NCBI RefSeq assembly: GCF_018531425.1 | Contig: NZ_JAHBOI010000001.1 | Location: 1 to 64,000 of the forward strand | Source of the DNA: Paenarthrobacter sp. DKR-5 | Lineage (GTDB): Bacteria > Actinomycetota > Actinomycetes > Actinomycetales > Micrococcaceae | Direction of reading: 5' to 3' | DNA length: 64,000 bases | In this document: positions 52,809-63,762 of the stretch, piece by piece | Numbering within the stretch: position 1 is the first letter of the stretch | Layout of the letters: each line of letters begins with the position of its first letter | The notes under the pieces: generated by a model | What the model was told of the DNA's origin: nothing | The model's input: the letters and a program-made list of their open reading frames with translations, nothing else | Database searches by the model: none | Translations under genes and position numbers: made by a program

Positions 52809-52866
52809 CGCGGCTCCCCGCCTGTGACGCGCTCTGAAGCGTGTCGCAGGCGGGAAACCGCGTCAT
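52805..52866. terminator. Bidirectional terminator between DUF389 gene and groL
   Basis: A long imperfect stem: ATGACGCGG pairs with CCGCGTCAT and CCCGCCTG with CAGGCGGG, spanning 52805-52866. Genes converge here. No U-tract. Confidence 0.75.
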
Positions 52867-52905
52867 GACCGGCCCGGGCGCTGCCGCCCGGGCTGAACCG
52901 AACCC

Positions 52906-54561
<1,656 letters not shown>

Positions 54562-54569
54562 AACAAGCG

Positions 54570-54866
54570 TTACTTTACGACGATCGCCAGCACGTCGCGG
54601 GCGGAAAGGACCAGCAGCTCCTGGCCGCCGGTCTTGACCTCGGTTCCGCCGTACTTGGAGTAGAGGACGACGTCGCCGACGGCGACATCGATCGGGACGC
54701 GGTTGCCGTTGTCGTCAACGCGGCCGGGGCCTACCGCGACAACTTCGCCCTCCTGGGGCTTTTCCTTGGCGGTGTCCGGGATGACCAGGCCGGAAGCGGT
54801 GGTCTGCTCGGCTTCGAGCGTGCGAACAACGATACGATCCTCAAGAGGCTTAATAGAGACCGACAC
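54570..54866 (-). CDS. groES: Co-chaperonin GroES
   Basis: 98 residues, lid of the GroEL chamber. [20 protein letters not shown] at the start, mobile loop [20 protein letters not shown] and [10 protein letters not shown] at the end are all standard. Expressed from a typical promoter at 54992-55020 under two CIRCE operators. Confidence 0.98.
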   Translation of the reverse strand: MSVSIKPLEDRIVVRTLEAEQTTASGLVIPDTAKEKPQEGEVVAVGPGRVDDNGNRVPIDVAVGDVVLYSKYGGTEVKTGGQELLVLSARDVLAIVVK

Positions 54867-54959
54867 TCGGTTCTCTCCTTTACATGAGTAACTGCAATGG
54901 ACTGAGGGGCCGAGGGAGCCAGCCGTCGTCGCGGTGCCGGCAGCAAACCCTTCGGGTTT

Positions 54960-54986
54960 TTAGCACCCTCCTAGGGAGAGTGCCAA
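54960..54986. promoter_or_regulatory. CIRCE element, downstream copy (groES)
   Basis: TTAGCACCC (54960-54968), 9 bases, GAGTGCCAA (54978-54986). Each arm departs slightly from the HrcA consensus. It covers the expected groES transcription start near 54985. Confidence 0.85.
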
Positions 54987-54991
54987 CACTG

Positions 54992-55020
54992 ACTTTATGT
55001 TCTGGTTAGCACTCGGTCAA
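54992..55020 (-). promoter_or_regulatory. groES promoter
   Basis: On the minus strand TTGACC (55020-55015) and TAAAGT (54997-54992) are separated by 17 bases, a sigma-70-type promoter. Both flanks are CIRCE elements. Confidence 0.8.
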
Positions 55021-55032
55021 GGCGAGTGCCAG
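55006..55032. promoter_or_regulatory. CIRCE element, upstream copy (groES)
   Basis: TTAGCACTC (55006-55014), 9 bases, GAGTGCCAG (55024-55032). The spacer contains the -35 box, so HrcA binding would exclude RNA polymerase. The hrcA gene is not in the window. Confidence 0.88.
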
Positions 55033-55059
55033 ATCGGCACGCCGCCGCCGGGCCCTCCG

Positions 55060-55992
55060 CTACTTGTTGACCGCGGGGTTGACCTCCGCTGACTTCACCG
55101 CACCCGCGCCGTTGCCGTACGCGTCCAAGATCTTCTTGTAGGTGCCGTTCTCGATCAGCTTGTTGACCGCCTTTGCCACCAGGTCCGCCAGCTGCGGGTC
55201 GCTCTTGGCGACGGCGATGCCCACGGGGGATGCTCCATAGACGTCCCCGAGCGTTTCAAGCTTGCCCTGGGTCTGCTGGATGGAATACGCCACCAGGACC
55301 GAGCCGGCGGCCATTGCGTCAACGCCTCCCGTGACCAGCCGGGTGGTCACATCCGTCTGGTTCTGCAGGGAGATGACGTTGATGGCGGGCTTGCCGGCGG
55401 ACTTGCACTTCGCGTTGCGGCCCGAGATGTCCGGGTTCTCCTGGAAGGTGCCGGTCTGCACGCCGACGGTCTTGCCACACAGATCGTCCAGGCTGACGTG
55501 CTTCGGGTTGCCCTTCTGCACCGCCCACTGCGTCCCGGCCTCGAAGTAGCTCACGAAATCGACGGCCTTCATCCGCTCCTTGGTGATGTAGAACGAGGAG
55601 ATGCCCAGATCGTACTTGGGCCCGAGCGAGGGCAGGATGCTTGCGAACTCTGCCGTCTTCACCTCCACCTTGAGCCCGAGCGTGGCGCCGATCGCCTTCG
55701 CCAGGTCGACGTCGTAGCCCACCGGGGTCTGGCCGTCCGCGCCGCCCAGCGACTCGGCCGGAGCGTAGGTGGTGTCGGAGCCGATCACCAGGGTGCCCTT
55801 CGACTTGATCGCCGCCGGAACCTGGCCGGCGAGCGCGTCGTCCTTCGCCGTCGTCGACGGGTCGAAGCTGGCGCCGCCGGCGCTCTGCCCGGGCACGGAG
55901 TTCTGCGAGGCATTGGTGCAGCCGGAGATGGCCAGCATGCCGGCGACGGCCAGCGCCGCGACCTTTGAAAGACGCAAGGGGTAAGTAGCCAT
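55060..55992 (-). CDS. Amino-acid ABC transporter substrate-binding lipoprotein
   Basis: 310 residues from ATG 55992, with GAGGT upstream. Signal peptide with lipobox LAISGC, then a family 3 solute-binding domain: GTLVIGSDTTYAPAES, GYDVDLAKAIGATLGLKVEV, FYITKERMKAVDFVSYFEAG and KTVGVQTGTF. The cargo is likely a polar amino acid. No permease or ATPase gene is adjacent; the M20 hydrolase gene lies 61 bases upstream on the same strand, so an acylated or peptide substrate could be taken up and cleaved. Confidence 0.92.
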   Translation of the reverse strand: MATYPLRLSKVAALAVAGMLAISGCTNASQNSVPGQSAGGASFDPSTTAKDDALAGQVPAAIKSKGTLVIGSDTTYAPAESLGGADGQTPVGYDVDLAKAIGATLGLKVEVKTAEFASILPSLGPKYDLGISSFYITKERMKAVDFVSYFEAGTQWAVQKGNPKHVSLDDLCGKTVGVQTGTFQENPDISGRNAKCKSAGKPAINVISLQNQTDVTTRLVTGGVDAMAAGSVLVAYSIQQTQGKLETLGDVYGASPVGIAVAKSDPQLADLVAKAVNKLIENGTYKKILDAYGNGAGAVKSAEVNPAVNK

Positions 55993-56053
55993 GGGGCGGG
56001 ACCTCATTTTCGGTAGTGGATTGCGGAGGTGTTTGTCCGGCAGTTTCGTCGGT

Positions 56054-57283
56054 TCAGATGCCCTGGCTGAGGCGGCGGATGGCGACCTCCGCGAGCCAGG
56101 ACGCGGCGTCGGGCAGCACGGAGTCGTCGAAGAGCGCATGCGCTGAGTGGTTTGACGCTGCGGCCGAGGGGTCCTCCTGCGCGCACGCACTCAGGAACAG
56201 ATAGGCGGCCGGGACTTCGTTGGCGACGAAGGAGAAGTCCTCCGACCCGGGCTCCGGGTTCTCCATTTCACGGAAGCGGTCCTCGCCGAAGAGGTCCTCG
56301 ATGGTCTGGCGCGCCAGGGCAAAGGCCGAGGCCTCGTTGCTGGTCACCGGGTAGAGGTCGTGGTAGTCGACGACGGCGTCCAGTCCGTGCGTGGCGGCGA
56401 CTCCTTCGACGACACGGATGCTCGCCTCCCGGATCTTCGCGCGCGCCTCCTTGCTGAAACTGCGCACCGTCGCCTCGAACAACGCTTCGGAGGGAATGAT
56501 GTTGTCGCGGGTCCCGGCGGCGATCTTTCCTACCGTGAGCACGACCGGGTCGAAGACATCGAACTGGCGCGTGACCATGGTCTGCAGCGCGGTCACCGCC
56601 TCACACAGCGCCGGGACCGGGTCCTTGGCCAGGTGCGGCTGGGATCCGTGGCCGCCGGCGCCGAGGAAGCGCACATGCAGCTCGTCCGCGGATGCCATCT
56701 GCGAGCCGGGGCGGCCGAACCAGACGCCGCGCGGCCTGCCTTCGGAAAAGACGTGGAGTCCGAAGGCCGCGTCCGGGCGCCGGCCGGCTGCTTCCAGCAG
56801 TCCTTCTTCGATCATCGGGGCCGCTCCGCCGGGGCCTTCCTCGCCGGGCTGGAACATGAAGATCACGTCGCCCGCCAGCTCGTCCTTGAGCGCGTGCAGG
56901 ATCCGCGCCGCTCCGACCAGGCCCGCCACATGCAGGTCGTGGCCGCAGGCGTGCATCAGGCCTTCGTGCGCGGACTTGTAGTCGAGGTCGTTGTCTTCGG
57001 CAACCGGCAGCGCGTCCATGTCCCCGCGCAGCAGCACCACCGGCCGCTCGGCGCCGGCGGCCGGAGCGCCGCCCCGCAGGACGGCCGTAACCGAGGACAG
57101 GCTCCGTCCCGTGCTGATTTCGAGGTCCAGCCCCTCCAGCGCCTGCAGCACCCGGCGCTGGGTGAGCGGCAGGTCGTTGCCCAGTTCGGGATGCTTGTGC
57201 AGCTCGCGCCGCAGCTCCGACAGTTCCGGCGCCAGTTCGGCGGCGAGTTCCTGGGTACGGGTCAATTCACGGAGGTCGGACAC
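56054..57283 (-). CDS. M20-family amidohydrolase (hippurate hydrolase-like)
   Basis: 409 residues from GTG 57283; the frame is open upstream but the added residues look non-coding. Motifs: LRRELHKHPELG, VVLLRGDMDALPV (metal Asp), HACGHDLHVAGLVG (metal His and Asp), FMFQPGEEGPGGA (catalytic and metal Glu), and a dimerisation domain with GAGGHGSQPHLAKDPV. Such enzymes remove N-acyl or amide groups from amino acids in the cytosol. Its 3' neighbour encodes an amino-acid binding protein. Confidence 0.9.
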   Translation of the reverse strand: MSDLRELTRTQELAAELAPELSELRRELHKHPELGNDLPLTQRRVLQALEGLDLEISTGRSLSSVTAVLRGGAPAAGAERPVVLLRGDMDALPVAEDNDLDYKSAHEGLMHACGHDLHVAGLVGAARILHALKDELAGDVIFMFQPGEEGPGGAAPMIEEGLLEAAGRRPDAAFGLHVFSEGRPRGVWFGRPGSQMASADELHVRFLGAGGHGSQPHLAKDPVPALCEAVTALQTMVTRQFDVFDPVVLTVGKIAAGTRDNIIPSEALFEATVRSFSKEARAKIREASIRVVEGVAATHGLDAVVDYHDLYPVTSNEASAFALARQTIEDLFGEDRFREMENPEPGSEDFSFVANEVPAAYLFLSACAQEDPSAAASNHSAHALFDDSVLPDAASWLAEVAIRRLSQGI

Positions 57284-57567
57284 TGCCAAGGCTTTAGCCC
57301 TTTCAAGGGGAGGCGGGAGACGGCGGCTCCACGAACCCGGGCCGCTCCCACCGAAGCTAACACCGCCAATTGCCCGGGGCAATCAAATACGCGGCGCGGC
57401 GGATTGTCCGTGCCGCGGTCGCTGTCCGCGCTTCATCCCGCGCCTCATCCCGCGCGAACGGCCAGCAACGGCGGCCTCCAGCGCCCGGAGCCCGCCGTTA
57501 GCGGCCGTTCGCCAGGGTTTCCAGCGGGCGTTCGGCGCGTGAGCGGGTGCCCGGTAACGTGGGGAGC

Positions 57568-58788
57568 ATGGCCGACGTTCACCAGGACCCGATTGCCCCG
57601 CTGCTGACTTCGGAGGGCTGGGAGCTGCTGTCGACGCTGGGCCCGTATGACGAGTCCGAAGCCTTCAAGCTCAATTCCGAGCTGCGCAAGCGCGGGCACT
57701 CCCCCGAAGTCGTCTCGGCGGTCCTCACCCAGTCCCGGCTGCGCACCAGGGCGGAAGCGAAGTTCGGCGAGTTCGCCCGGCAGCTGCTCTTCACCCAGGC
57801 GGGCCTCGAACAGGCCACCCGGCTCAACGTCGCGGCCCACCACGCGAACCGCTTCGCCGCCGCGGGAGTGAAGCATGTGGCGGACCTGGGCTGCGGGATC
57901 GGGGCGGACGCCATCGCGCTGGCCATCCTGGACCTGCAGGTGACCGCCGTCGAGCAGGATGAAACCACTGCCGCGGTGGCCACCATGAATCTGATGCCGT
58001 TCCCGAACGCGACCGTGGTGCACGCCGACGCGACCGAGGTGGACCTCTCCGGCGTCGACGGCGTCTGGCTGGATCCGGCCCGCCGGAACACCACCACCTC
58101 GGGCACGCAGCGGATCTGGGACCCGGAAGCGTTCTCGCCCCCGCTCTCCTTCGTCGAACAGCTCGCGGACACCGGCATGCCCGTCGGGGTGAAGCTCGGC
58201 CCAGGGCTGCCGCACGAGTCCGTTCCTGCCGGCTGCGAGGTCCAGTGGGTGTCGGTCGACGGGGATGTGGTCGAAGCGGCCCTGTGGTTCAACGCGCTCG
58301 CCCGGCCCGCCGTCCGCCGGTCCGCCCTGGTGATCGGGCCCAAGGGCGCCGCCGAACTGACCAGCGCCGCCGGCTTTGACGCGGTGGGGCAGGACGTGGA
58401 GACCGGGCCGGCCGAGGGCTATCTATACGAGCCCGACGGCGCGGTGATCCGGGCCGGTCTCGTGGCCGACGTCGCACACCAGCTGGGCGGGCACCTGCTG
58501 GACCCGCACATCGCCTACATCTGCGCCCCCGAGCTGCACGAGACGCCGTTCGCGAAGGCCTACAAGATCCTCGAGGTGCACCCCTACAACGTCAAGCGGC
58601 TCAAGGCCTGGGTGCGCTCGAACAGGATCGGCACCCTCGAAATCAAGAAGCGCGGCACCGCGGTCACCCCCGAAGAGCTTCGGCGGCAGCTGCTGACCGG
58701 TTCTGGCAAGGGCCCCAACCAGGCCACCCTGGTCCTGACCCGGATCGGGGAGGAGAGGGTGGCGCTGGTGGTCAAGCCCCTGCGCTGA
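57568..58788 (+). CDS. Class I SAM-dependent methyltransferase with THUMP-like domain
   Basis: 406 residues from ATG 57568 (GGGGAG upstream). SAM-binding motif I is VADLGCGIGADAIALA (about residues 105-120), motif II VTAVEQDE, and VWLDPARRN holds the motif IV region. The C-terminal part (ILEVHPYNVKRLKAWVR, IKKRGTAVTPEELRRQL, ATLVLTRIGEERVALV) is the THUMP-like domain found in actinobacterial proteins of this type. The target is unknown, perhaps RNA. Confidence 0.88.
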   Translation: MADVHQDPIAPLLTSEGWELLSTLGPYDESEAFKLNSELRKRGHSPEVVSAVLTQSRLRTRAEAKFGEFARQLLFTQAGLEQATRLNVAAHHANRFAAAGVKHVADLGCGIGADAIALAILDLQVTAVEQDETTAAVATMNLMPFPNATVVHADATEVDLSGVDGVWLDPARRNTTTSGTQRIWDPEAFSPPLSFVEQLADTGMPVGVKLGPGLPHESVPAGCEVQWVSVDGDVVEAALWFNALARPAVRRSALVIGPKGAAELTSAAGFDAVGQDVETGPAEGYLYEPDGAVIRAGLVADVAHQLGGHLLDPHIAYICAPELHETPFAKAYKILEVHPYNVKRLKAWVRSNRIGTLEIKKRGTAVTPEELRRQLLTGSGKGPNQATLVLTRIGEERVALVVKPLR

Positions 58789-58813
58789 CGGCCCGCGCCG
58801 GACCCGGGAGCGC

Positions 58814-59635
58814 TCAGGCAGCCTGGCGGGAGAACTCCCCGGCCGCCTTGACCTGCTCCGGGCTGGGGCGGATGCCGGTGTAGAGCACGAACTGCTCCTC
58901 GGCCTGGATCGCGATCACCTCGGCGCCGGTGATCACGGATTTGCCCTCCGCCCGGGCGGCCTGGATCAGCGGCGTCTCCGAGGGCATGGCGACGACGTCG
59001 AACACCACCTCCGCGGCCTGCACGGCCGGGCGCGGGAAGGACAGCTCGTGCTGCTGGTCCCCGCCGGCCATGCCGATCGGGGTCACATTGATGATCAGCT
59101 CGGCGGTGGAGTCCCCCACCTCGTCCTGCCAGCGGAAGCCGTACTGCTCGGCGAGCTTGCGGCCGGTCTGCTCGTTCCGGGCCACCACCGTGACGTCCTT
59201 GAAGCCGCCGTCGCGCAGCGCAGCCACCACCGCCTTGGCCATCCCGCCGCTGCCGCGCACCAGGACGTTGAACGACGTCGGTACCTCGTGGTCCCGCAGC
59301 AGCCGGGCGATCGCCAGGTAGTCGGTGTTGTAGGCGGTCAGGACGCCGTCGTCGTTGACGATGGTGTTGACCGAGTCGATTGCCTTCGCGGACGGGTCCA
59401 TCGCGTCAACGAGCGGGATGACGGCTTCCTTGAACGGCATCGAGATGGCGCAGCCGCGGATGCCCAGGGCGCGCACTCCTCCGATGGCCGCGGGCAGGTC
59501 GGTGGTGGTGAACGCCTTGTAGATGTAGTTCAGGCCGAGCTGGTCGTAGAGGTAGTTGTGGAAGCGCGTCCCGATGTTGCTCGGCCGGGCGGCGAGCGAG
59601 ATGCACAGGGTCATGTCTTTGTTCAGAATGGGCAC
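58814..59635 (-). CDS. Shikimate 5-dehydrogenase-like protein
   Basis: 273 residues. GTG 59635 is chosen for the GGGAG just upstream; ATG 59611 is the alternative. The catalytic Lys is in ISMPFKEAVIP and Asp in YNTDYLAIARLL; the NADP loop is VLVRGSGGMAKAVVAALRDG. The substrate loop near the N-terminus (SLAARPSNIGTRFHNYLY) departs from the SxS pattern of AroE, so it may be a paralogue with a different substrate. No aromatic biosynthesis genes are adjacent. Confidence 0.85.
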   Translation of the reverse strand: MPILNKDMTLCISLAARPSNIGTRFHNYLYDQLGLNYIYKAFTTTDLPAAIGGVRALGIRGCAISMPFKEAVIPLVDAMDPSAKAIDSVNTIVNDDGVLTAYNTDYLAIARLLRDHEVPTSFNVLVRGSGGMAKAVVAALRDGGFKDVTVVARNEQTGRKLAEQYGFRWQDEVGDSTAELIINVTPIGMAGGDQQHELSFPRPAVQAAEVVFDVVAMPSETPLIQAARAEGKSVITGAEVIAIQAEEQFVLYTGIRPSPEQVKAAGEFSRQAA

Positions 59636-59757
59636 GCTCCCAGTATCCCCGATCCGCCGCGCGGCCGGCAGAGTCCCCTGACCTAGAATGGGGGCAACGC
59701 CCCAACGGTGACCACGCCGACTATTGAAGGCCCGTCCGCAGCCCGTCAGGAGCCCGC

Positions 59758-60915
59758 ATGAAGATCGATTTCGCCTCATCCCCGCAGTCCACCCTGGGCG
59801 TCGAGTGGGAACTGGCGCTGGTCGATGCCCGCAGCGGCGAGCTGGTTCCGCTGGCGGACAAGGTCCTGGCCGCGTTGAAGGCGACCCATCCGGAGCTGCA
59901 GGCGGATGAGGACCACCCGCATGTGAAGCAGGAATTGCTGCTGAACACGATCGAGCTCGTCACCGGCGTCTGCAGGACGGTGGAAGAAGCCAAGCAGGAC
60001 CTGTCCCGCACCCTGGACACCGTCCGCGACGTGACCGACCTGATGGACGTCGAGCTGCTCTGCGCCGGCACGCACCCTTTCAGCCAGTCCCGCCTCCAGC
60101 CGGTGACGGACAAGGAACGCTACGCCAAGCTGATTGACCGCACCCAGTGGTGGGGGCGGCAGATGGTGATCTACGGCGTGCACGTGCATGTCGGGCTCAA
60201 CCATGTGGGCAAGGCGATGCCTGTCCTGGACGGGCTGGTGAACTACTTTCCGCACTTCCAGGCGCTCTCGGCGTCGAGCCCGTTCTGGAACGGCGAAGAC
60301 ACCGGTTACGCTTCCCAGCGCGCCCTGATGTTCCAGCAGCTGCCGACGGCGGGCCTGCCCTTCCAGTTCCCGGACTGGTCCGGCTTCGAGGGCTACGTGG
60401 ACGACATGTTCAAGACCGGAGTGATCGATTCGATCAGCGAGATCCGCTGGGACGTGCGGCCGGTGCCGCTGCTGGGCACCATCGAGATGCGGATCTGCGA
60501 CGGGCTCTCCACGCTCGAGGAAGTCGGCGCCGTCGCCGCCCTCACCCAGTGCCTGGTAACGGATTTCTCGGACACCCTCGACGACGGCGGCAGCATCCCC
60601 ACCATGCCGCCGTGGCATGTGCAGGAGAACAAGTGGCGGGCCGCCCGGTACGGACTGGACGCCATCGTGATCCTCGACGCCGCGGGCAGGGAGGAACTTG
60701 TCACCGACAACATCCTGGAGCTGCTCAACAAGCTGGAGCCGGTCGCCAAGCGTCTGGGCTGCCCGGATGAGCTGGCCGACGTCGAGAAGATCATCCGCCG
60801 CGGCGCGGGCTACCAGCGCCAGCGGGCGGTAGCGGACGCCAACGAGGGCAGCCTGCACGCAGTGGTGGCCAGCCTGGTGGACGAACTGCGCCACGGCCCG
60901 GCCGCCCGGGTGTAG
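59758..60915 (+). CDS. Carboxylate-amine ligase, GCS2/YbdK family
   Basis: 385 residues. TLGVEWELALVD at the start is the glutamate-cysteine ligase family 2 signature (metal Glu), followed by HVKQELLLNTIELVTGVC, YGVHVHVGLN (metal His) and GTIEMRICDGLSTLEEV. Weak glutamate-cysteine ligase activity is known for E. coli YbdK; the natural product here is unclear, since actinobacteria use mycothiol. ATG 59758. Stands alone between divergent and convergent neighbours. Confidence 0.9.
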   Translation: MKIDFASSPQSTLGVEWELALVDARSGELVPLADKVLAALKATHPELQADEDHPHVKQELLLNTIELVTGVCRTVEEAKQDLSRTLDTVRDVTDLMDVELLCAGTHPFSQSRLQPVTDKERYAKLIDRTQWWGRQMVIYGVHVHVGLNHVGKAMPVLDGLVNYFPHFQALSASSPFWNGEDTGYASQRALMFQQLPTAGLPFQFPDWSGFEGYVDDMFKTGVIDSISEIRWDVRPVPLLGTIEMRICDGLSTLEEVGAVAALTQCLVTDFSDTLDDGGSIPTMPPWHVQENKWRAARYGLDAIVILDAAGREELVTDNILELLNKLEPVAKRLGCPDELADVEKIIRRGAGYQRQRAVADANEGSLHAVVASLVDELRHGPAARV

Positions 60916-60935
60916 CTCCGGCCTCCGGGGCGTAG

Positions 60936-62024
60936 TTACAGGCTGACGCTCGTCACCGGCTGCGAGGTATCCGGCGCGAAACCGAGCCCCGCGGGCCGGC
61001 CTCCGGCCATCACCACCTGCGCGGCCAGCGCGGCAACCATCGCGCCGTTGTCCGTGCACAGCGACGGTTTGGGCACGATCAGCTCGATGCCGGCCGCGGC
61101 CGTGCGTTCCGCGGCGAGCGCGCGCAGCCGCGAGTTCGCCGCGACCCCGCCGCCGAGCAGCAGGCTGGTGATCCCGTGTTCGCGGCAGGCGAGCACGGCC
61201 TTCGCGGTGATCACGTCCACCACTGCCTCCTGGAAGGACGCCGCTACGTCCGCCACCGGCACCGCTTCCCCCCGCGCCTCGTACTGCTCGACGCAGCGGG
61301 CGACGGCGGTCTTCAGGCCCGAGAAGGAGAAGTCGAAACGGTGCGGGCCCGGCTGCTCGGGGGTGCCCATGTACTTGGGCTGCGTGAGCCCGCGCGGGAA
61401 CCTGATGGCCTTCGGGTCCCCTTCCGCGGCGAGCCGGTCGATGGCGGGTCCGCCGGGATAGCTCAGGCCGAGAATGCGCGCGACCTTGTCGTAGGCCTCC
61501 CCCGCGGCGTCGTCGATGGTCGCTCCGAGCAGCTCGACGTCGTCGGTGATGTGCTTGACGCGCAGGATTTCGGTGTGGCCGCCGGAGACCAGCAGCGCCC
61601 CGAGGTTCTCCGGCAGGTCCCGTCCGTCGAGCGGGCCGCCGTCGAGCAGGCCGACGCCGACGTGCGCGACGAGGTGGTTGATCGCGTAGAGGGGCTTGCC
61701 GGTGGCGACGGCGAGCGCCTTCGCAGCGCACACCCCGACCATCAGCGCCCCGGCGAGCCCCGGTCCGCTGGTCACCGCGATCGCGTCGAGGTCCTCGAGA
61801 CTGACGCCGGCCTCGTCCAGGGCCCGGCGCAGTGCGGGGACAACGGCGTCCAGGTGTGCCCGGGAGGCGATCTCCGGGATCACGCCGCCGAAGCGTACGT
61901 GCTCCTCCATGGACGAGGAGACGGTGTTCGTGAGCAGCTCGGTTCCCCGGACGATGCCCACTCCGGTTTCGTCGCAGGAGGATTCAATGCCCAGCACCAG
62001 CGGGGCGGCGGACGGCAGGTTCAT
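60936..62024 (-). CDS. tsaD: tRNA N6-threonylcarbamoyladenosine synthase subunit TsaD
   Basis: 362 residues from ATG 62024. With TsaB and TsaE it transfers threonylcarbamoyl to A37 of ANN-decoding tRNAs. [16 protein letters not shown] at the start, metal His residues in [30 protein letters not shown] and [11 protein letters not shown] are all seen. Its start overlaps rimI by 4 bases. Last gene of the operon. Confidence 0.97.
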   Translation of the reverse strand: MNLPSAAPLVLGIESSCDETGVGIVRGTELLTNTVSSSMEEHVRFGGVIPEIASRAHLDAVVPALRRALDEAGVSLEDLDAIAVTSGPGLAGALMVGVCAAKALAVATGKPLYAINHLVAHVGVGLLDGGPLDGRDLPENLGALLVSGGHTEILRVKHITDDVELLGATIDDAAGEAYDKVARILGLSYPGGPAIDRLAAEGDPKAIRFPRGLTQPKYMGTPEQPGPHRFDFSFSGLKTAVARCVEQYEARGEAVPVADVAASFQEAVVDVITAKAVLACREHGITSLLLGGGVAANSRLRALAAERTAAAGIELIVPKPSLCTDNGAMVAALAAQVVMAGGRPAGLGFAPDTSQPVTSVSL

Positions 62025-62479
62025 CGGTGGTCTTTCGAAAGGTCGAGGTTCATGATCAGGGCGTCGGCCCCGTCGCGGTAGTAGCGCGGCCGGATGTGGA
62101 TCTGCTCGAAACCGAACCGGCGGTACAGCGCCTGCGCCCGCGGGTTGTCCGCACGGACTTCGAGCATCACGTCCCCGGCCCGGCGGCTGCGTGCCTCGGT
62201 GATCAGCGCGGTGAGCAGCTGCGTGCCGATCCCCTGCCCCTCGCGCTCGGGCACGACGGCGATGGTCTGCACGTCCGCTATCGGCTCGACATACATCAGC
62301 CCGGCGTACCCGACGATGCGCCCGGCATCCTCCGCCACCAGGTAGTACCGCGTGTCGGCCTGGGCCAGTTCCTCGAGGAACATGTGCAGGGGCCACGCGT
62401 CGACTGGGAACAGTGACTCTTCGAGCCGGTGCACCTCGGGCACATCGGTGAGCAGCATGCGCCGCAGCACCGCCGTCAC
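62021..62479 (-). CDS. rimI: Ribosomal protein S18-alanine N-acetyltransferase
   Basis: 152 residues from GTG 62479, overlapping the tsaB stop by 4 bases. GNAT fold with the acetyl-CoA loop [14 protein letters not shown] and [20 protein letters not shown], followed by [14 protein letters not shown], typical of RimI. The tight position between tsaB and tsaD is conserved in many bacteria. Confidence 0.94.
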   Translation of the reverse strand: MTAVLRRMLLTDVPEVHRLEESLFPVDAWPLHMFLEELAQADTRYYLVAEDAGRIVGYAGLMYVEPIADVQTIAVVPEREGQGIGTQLLTALITEARSRRAGDVMLEVRADNPRAQALYRRFGFEQIHIRPRYYRDGADALIMNLDLSKDHR

Positions 62480-63153
62480 AGGGCGCGCTTCCGGGGTCCT
62501 GGCACCTGCGCGTCGGACTCGCGCAGGTACAGCGGGGAGCTGTCCGCGAGCCTGCCGCCTCCGCGGAGCACGGCGGCGGCGGAGAGCCCGAGGGAGGCCG
62601 CCGTGGGCTGGGTCCGGGCAAAGGCCTCGGGGACGCTGCTGCCCTGCGCCTCCAGCTGCTGCGCGTACAGGCCGGCACCGGCGCCGTGGACGGGCAGGGC
62701 CGGAAGTTCGGACGGCGCCGTGACGTGCGGGCCGGACTGCCGGGTGCCGTCGGCCGCGTACTGCGCCCAATAGAGCTCCTTGCGCCGCGCATCCGTGGCA
62801 ACGACGAAGTCGGATACCGCGGCGCCGGCGGCAACCACGTCCCAGGCGACCGCGTCCAGGCTCATCACCCCTGCCAGCGGTTTGTCCCAGGCGAAGGCCA
62901 GCGTGCGGGCGGTGGCGATGCCGGACCGCAGCCCGGTGAAGGGACCCGGGCCGACGCCGGTGAGCACCAGGCCGAGCCGGGCACCGGGGACGCCGGCGTC
63001 GTCGAGCATGCGGCGGATGCCGGGGGCGAGCACCTCGGCGTGGCTGCGTGTGTCCTCGGTGGCGAAGGTCGCCAGGACCTCGGCGGCGTCGTCGCCGGCG
63101 GAGAGCAACGCGGCGCTGGCGATGGCGGAGGTGTCAATGGTCAGGATCAGCAC
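62476..63153 (-). CDS. tsaB: tRNA threonylcarbamoyladenosine complex dimerisation subunit TsaB
   Basis: 225 residues from GTG 63153. [15 protein letters not shown] at the start, [20 protein letters not shown], and [17 protein letters not shown] are the family motifs. Inactive ASKHA-fold partner of TsaD. Starts 9 bases behind tsaE and overlaps rimI. Confidence 0.95.
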   Translation of the reverse strand: MLILTIDTSAIASAALLSAGDDAAEVLATFATEDTRSHAEVLAPGIRRMLDDAGVPGARLGLVLTGVGPGPFTGLRSGIATARTLAFAWDKPLAGVMSLDAVAWDVVAAGAAVSDFVVATDARRKELYWAQYAADGTRQSGPHVTAPSELPALPVHGAGAGLYAQQLEAQGSSVPEAFARTQPTAASLGLSAAAVLRGGGRLADSSPLYLRESDAQVPGPRKRAL

Positions 63154-63162
63154 TGTTCAAGC

Positions 63163-63762
63163 CTATTGCAGGTCCAGCCGGCCCTCGCGGGCGGCCCAGC
63201 GGGGTCCGAAGGCGCGCAGCCGGATGACCCGGCGGTCCTCCACCTCGTCGTCGAACTCATCGTCGAAGTCCGGGCCCGGGCCGGCGCCAGCGGGCCCGGC
63301 TGTGGTGGAGCCGGCGCCGGCCGAGCGGGCGCCGCCCGCGGCCTCGTCGGCGCCGGTGGCCCGCACCAGTTCGACCTCGAGGCGGCTGTCGGAGAGGTGC
63401 TCCACCCGTCCGGCGCCCCATTCGACGACTGTCACGGACGTGTCCATCGTGTTTTCCAGGTCGACGTCGTCGATTTCGGCGGCCGAACCGAGCCGGTAGG
63501 CGTCCACATGCACCAGGTCCGGGCCGTCCCCGAGGTTCGGGTGGATGCGCACCAGCACGAACGTGGGCGAAATGATGCCGGGGCGGACGCCCATGCCGGC
63601 CCCGAGGCCCTGGGTGAACGTGGTCTTGCCGGCGCCGAGCTCGCCGGTGAGGACCAGCAGGTCACCGGCCCGCAGCTGCCGGCCGAGCCGTTCCGCGAGG
63701 GCCTGCGTGGCGGCGGTGTCGGCGGTCTCGAACTCGCATTCCCACGCGGGTCCGGCGCTCAT
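63163..63762 (-). CDS. tsaE: tRNA threonylcarbamoyladenosine ATPase TsaE
   Basis: 199 residues from ATG 63762, overlapping alr by 4 bases. The P-loop is LTGELGAGKTTF with Lys46, then SPTFVLVRIHP and HVDAYRLGS. The C-terminus is extended by about 60 residues: an Ala/Gly/Pro linker and an acidic stretch DFDDEFDDEVED before RRVIRLRAFGPRW, longer than the usual 150-160 residues. Confidence 0.95.
   Translation of the reverse strand: MSAGPAWECEFETADTAATQALAERLGRQLRAGDLLVLTGELGAGKTTFTQGLGAGMGVRPGIISPTFVLVRIHPNLGDGPDLVHVDAYRLGSAAEIDDVDLENTMDTSVTVVEWGAGRVEHLSDSRLEVELVRATGADEAAGGARSAGAGSTTAGPAGAGPGPDFDDEFDDEVEDRRVIRLRAFGPRWAAREGRLDLQ

Noticed and set aside
60936..62834. 632-codon frame as a longer TsaD
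   Set aside because: TsaD similarity begins at ATG 62024; the upstream part overlaps rimI and tsaB in another frame and is Pro/Arg/Ser-rich noise.
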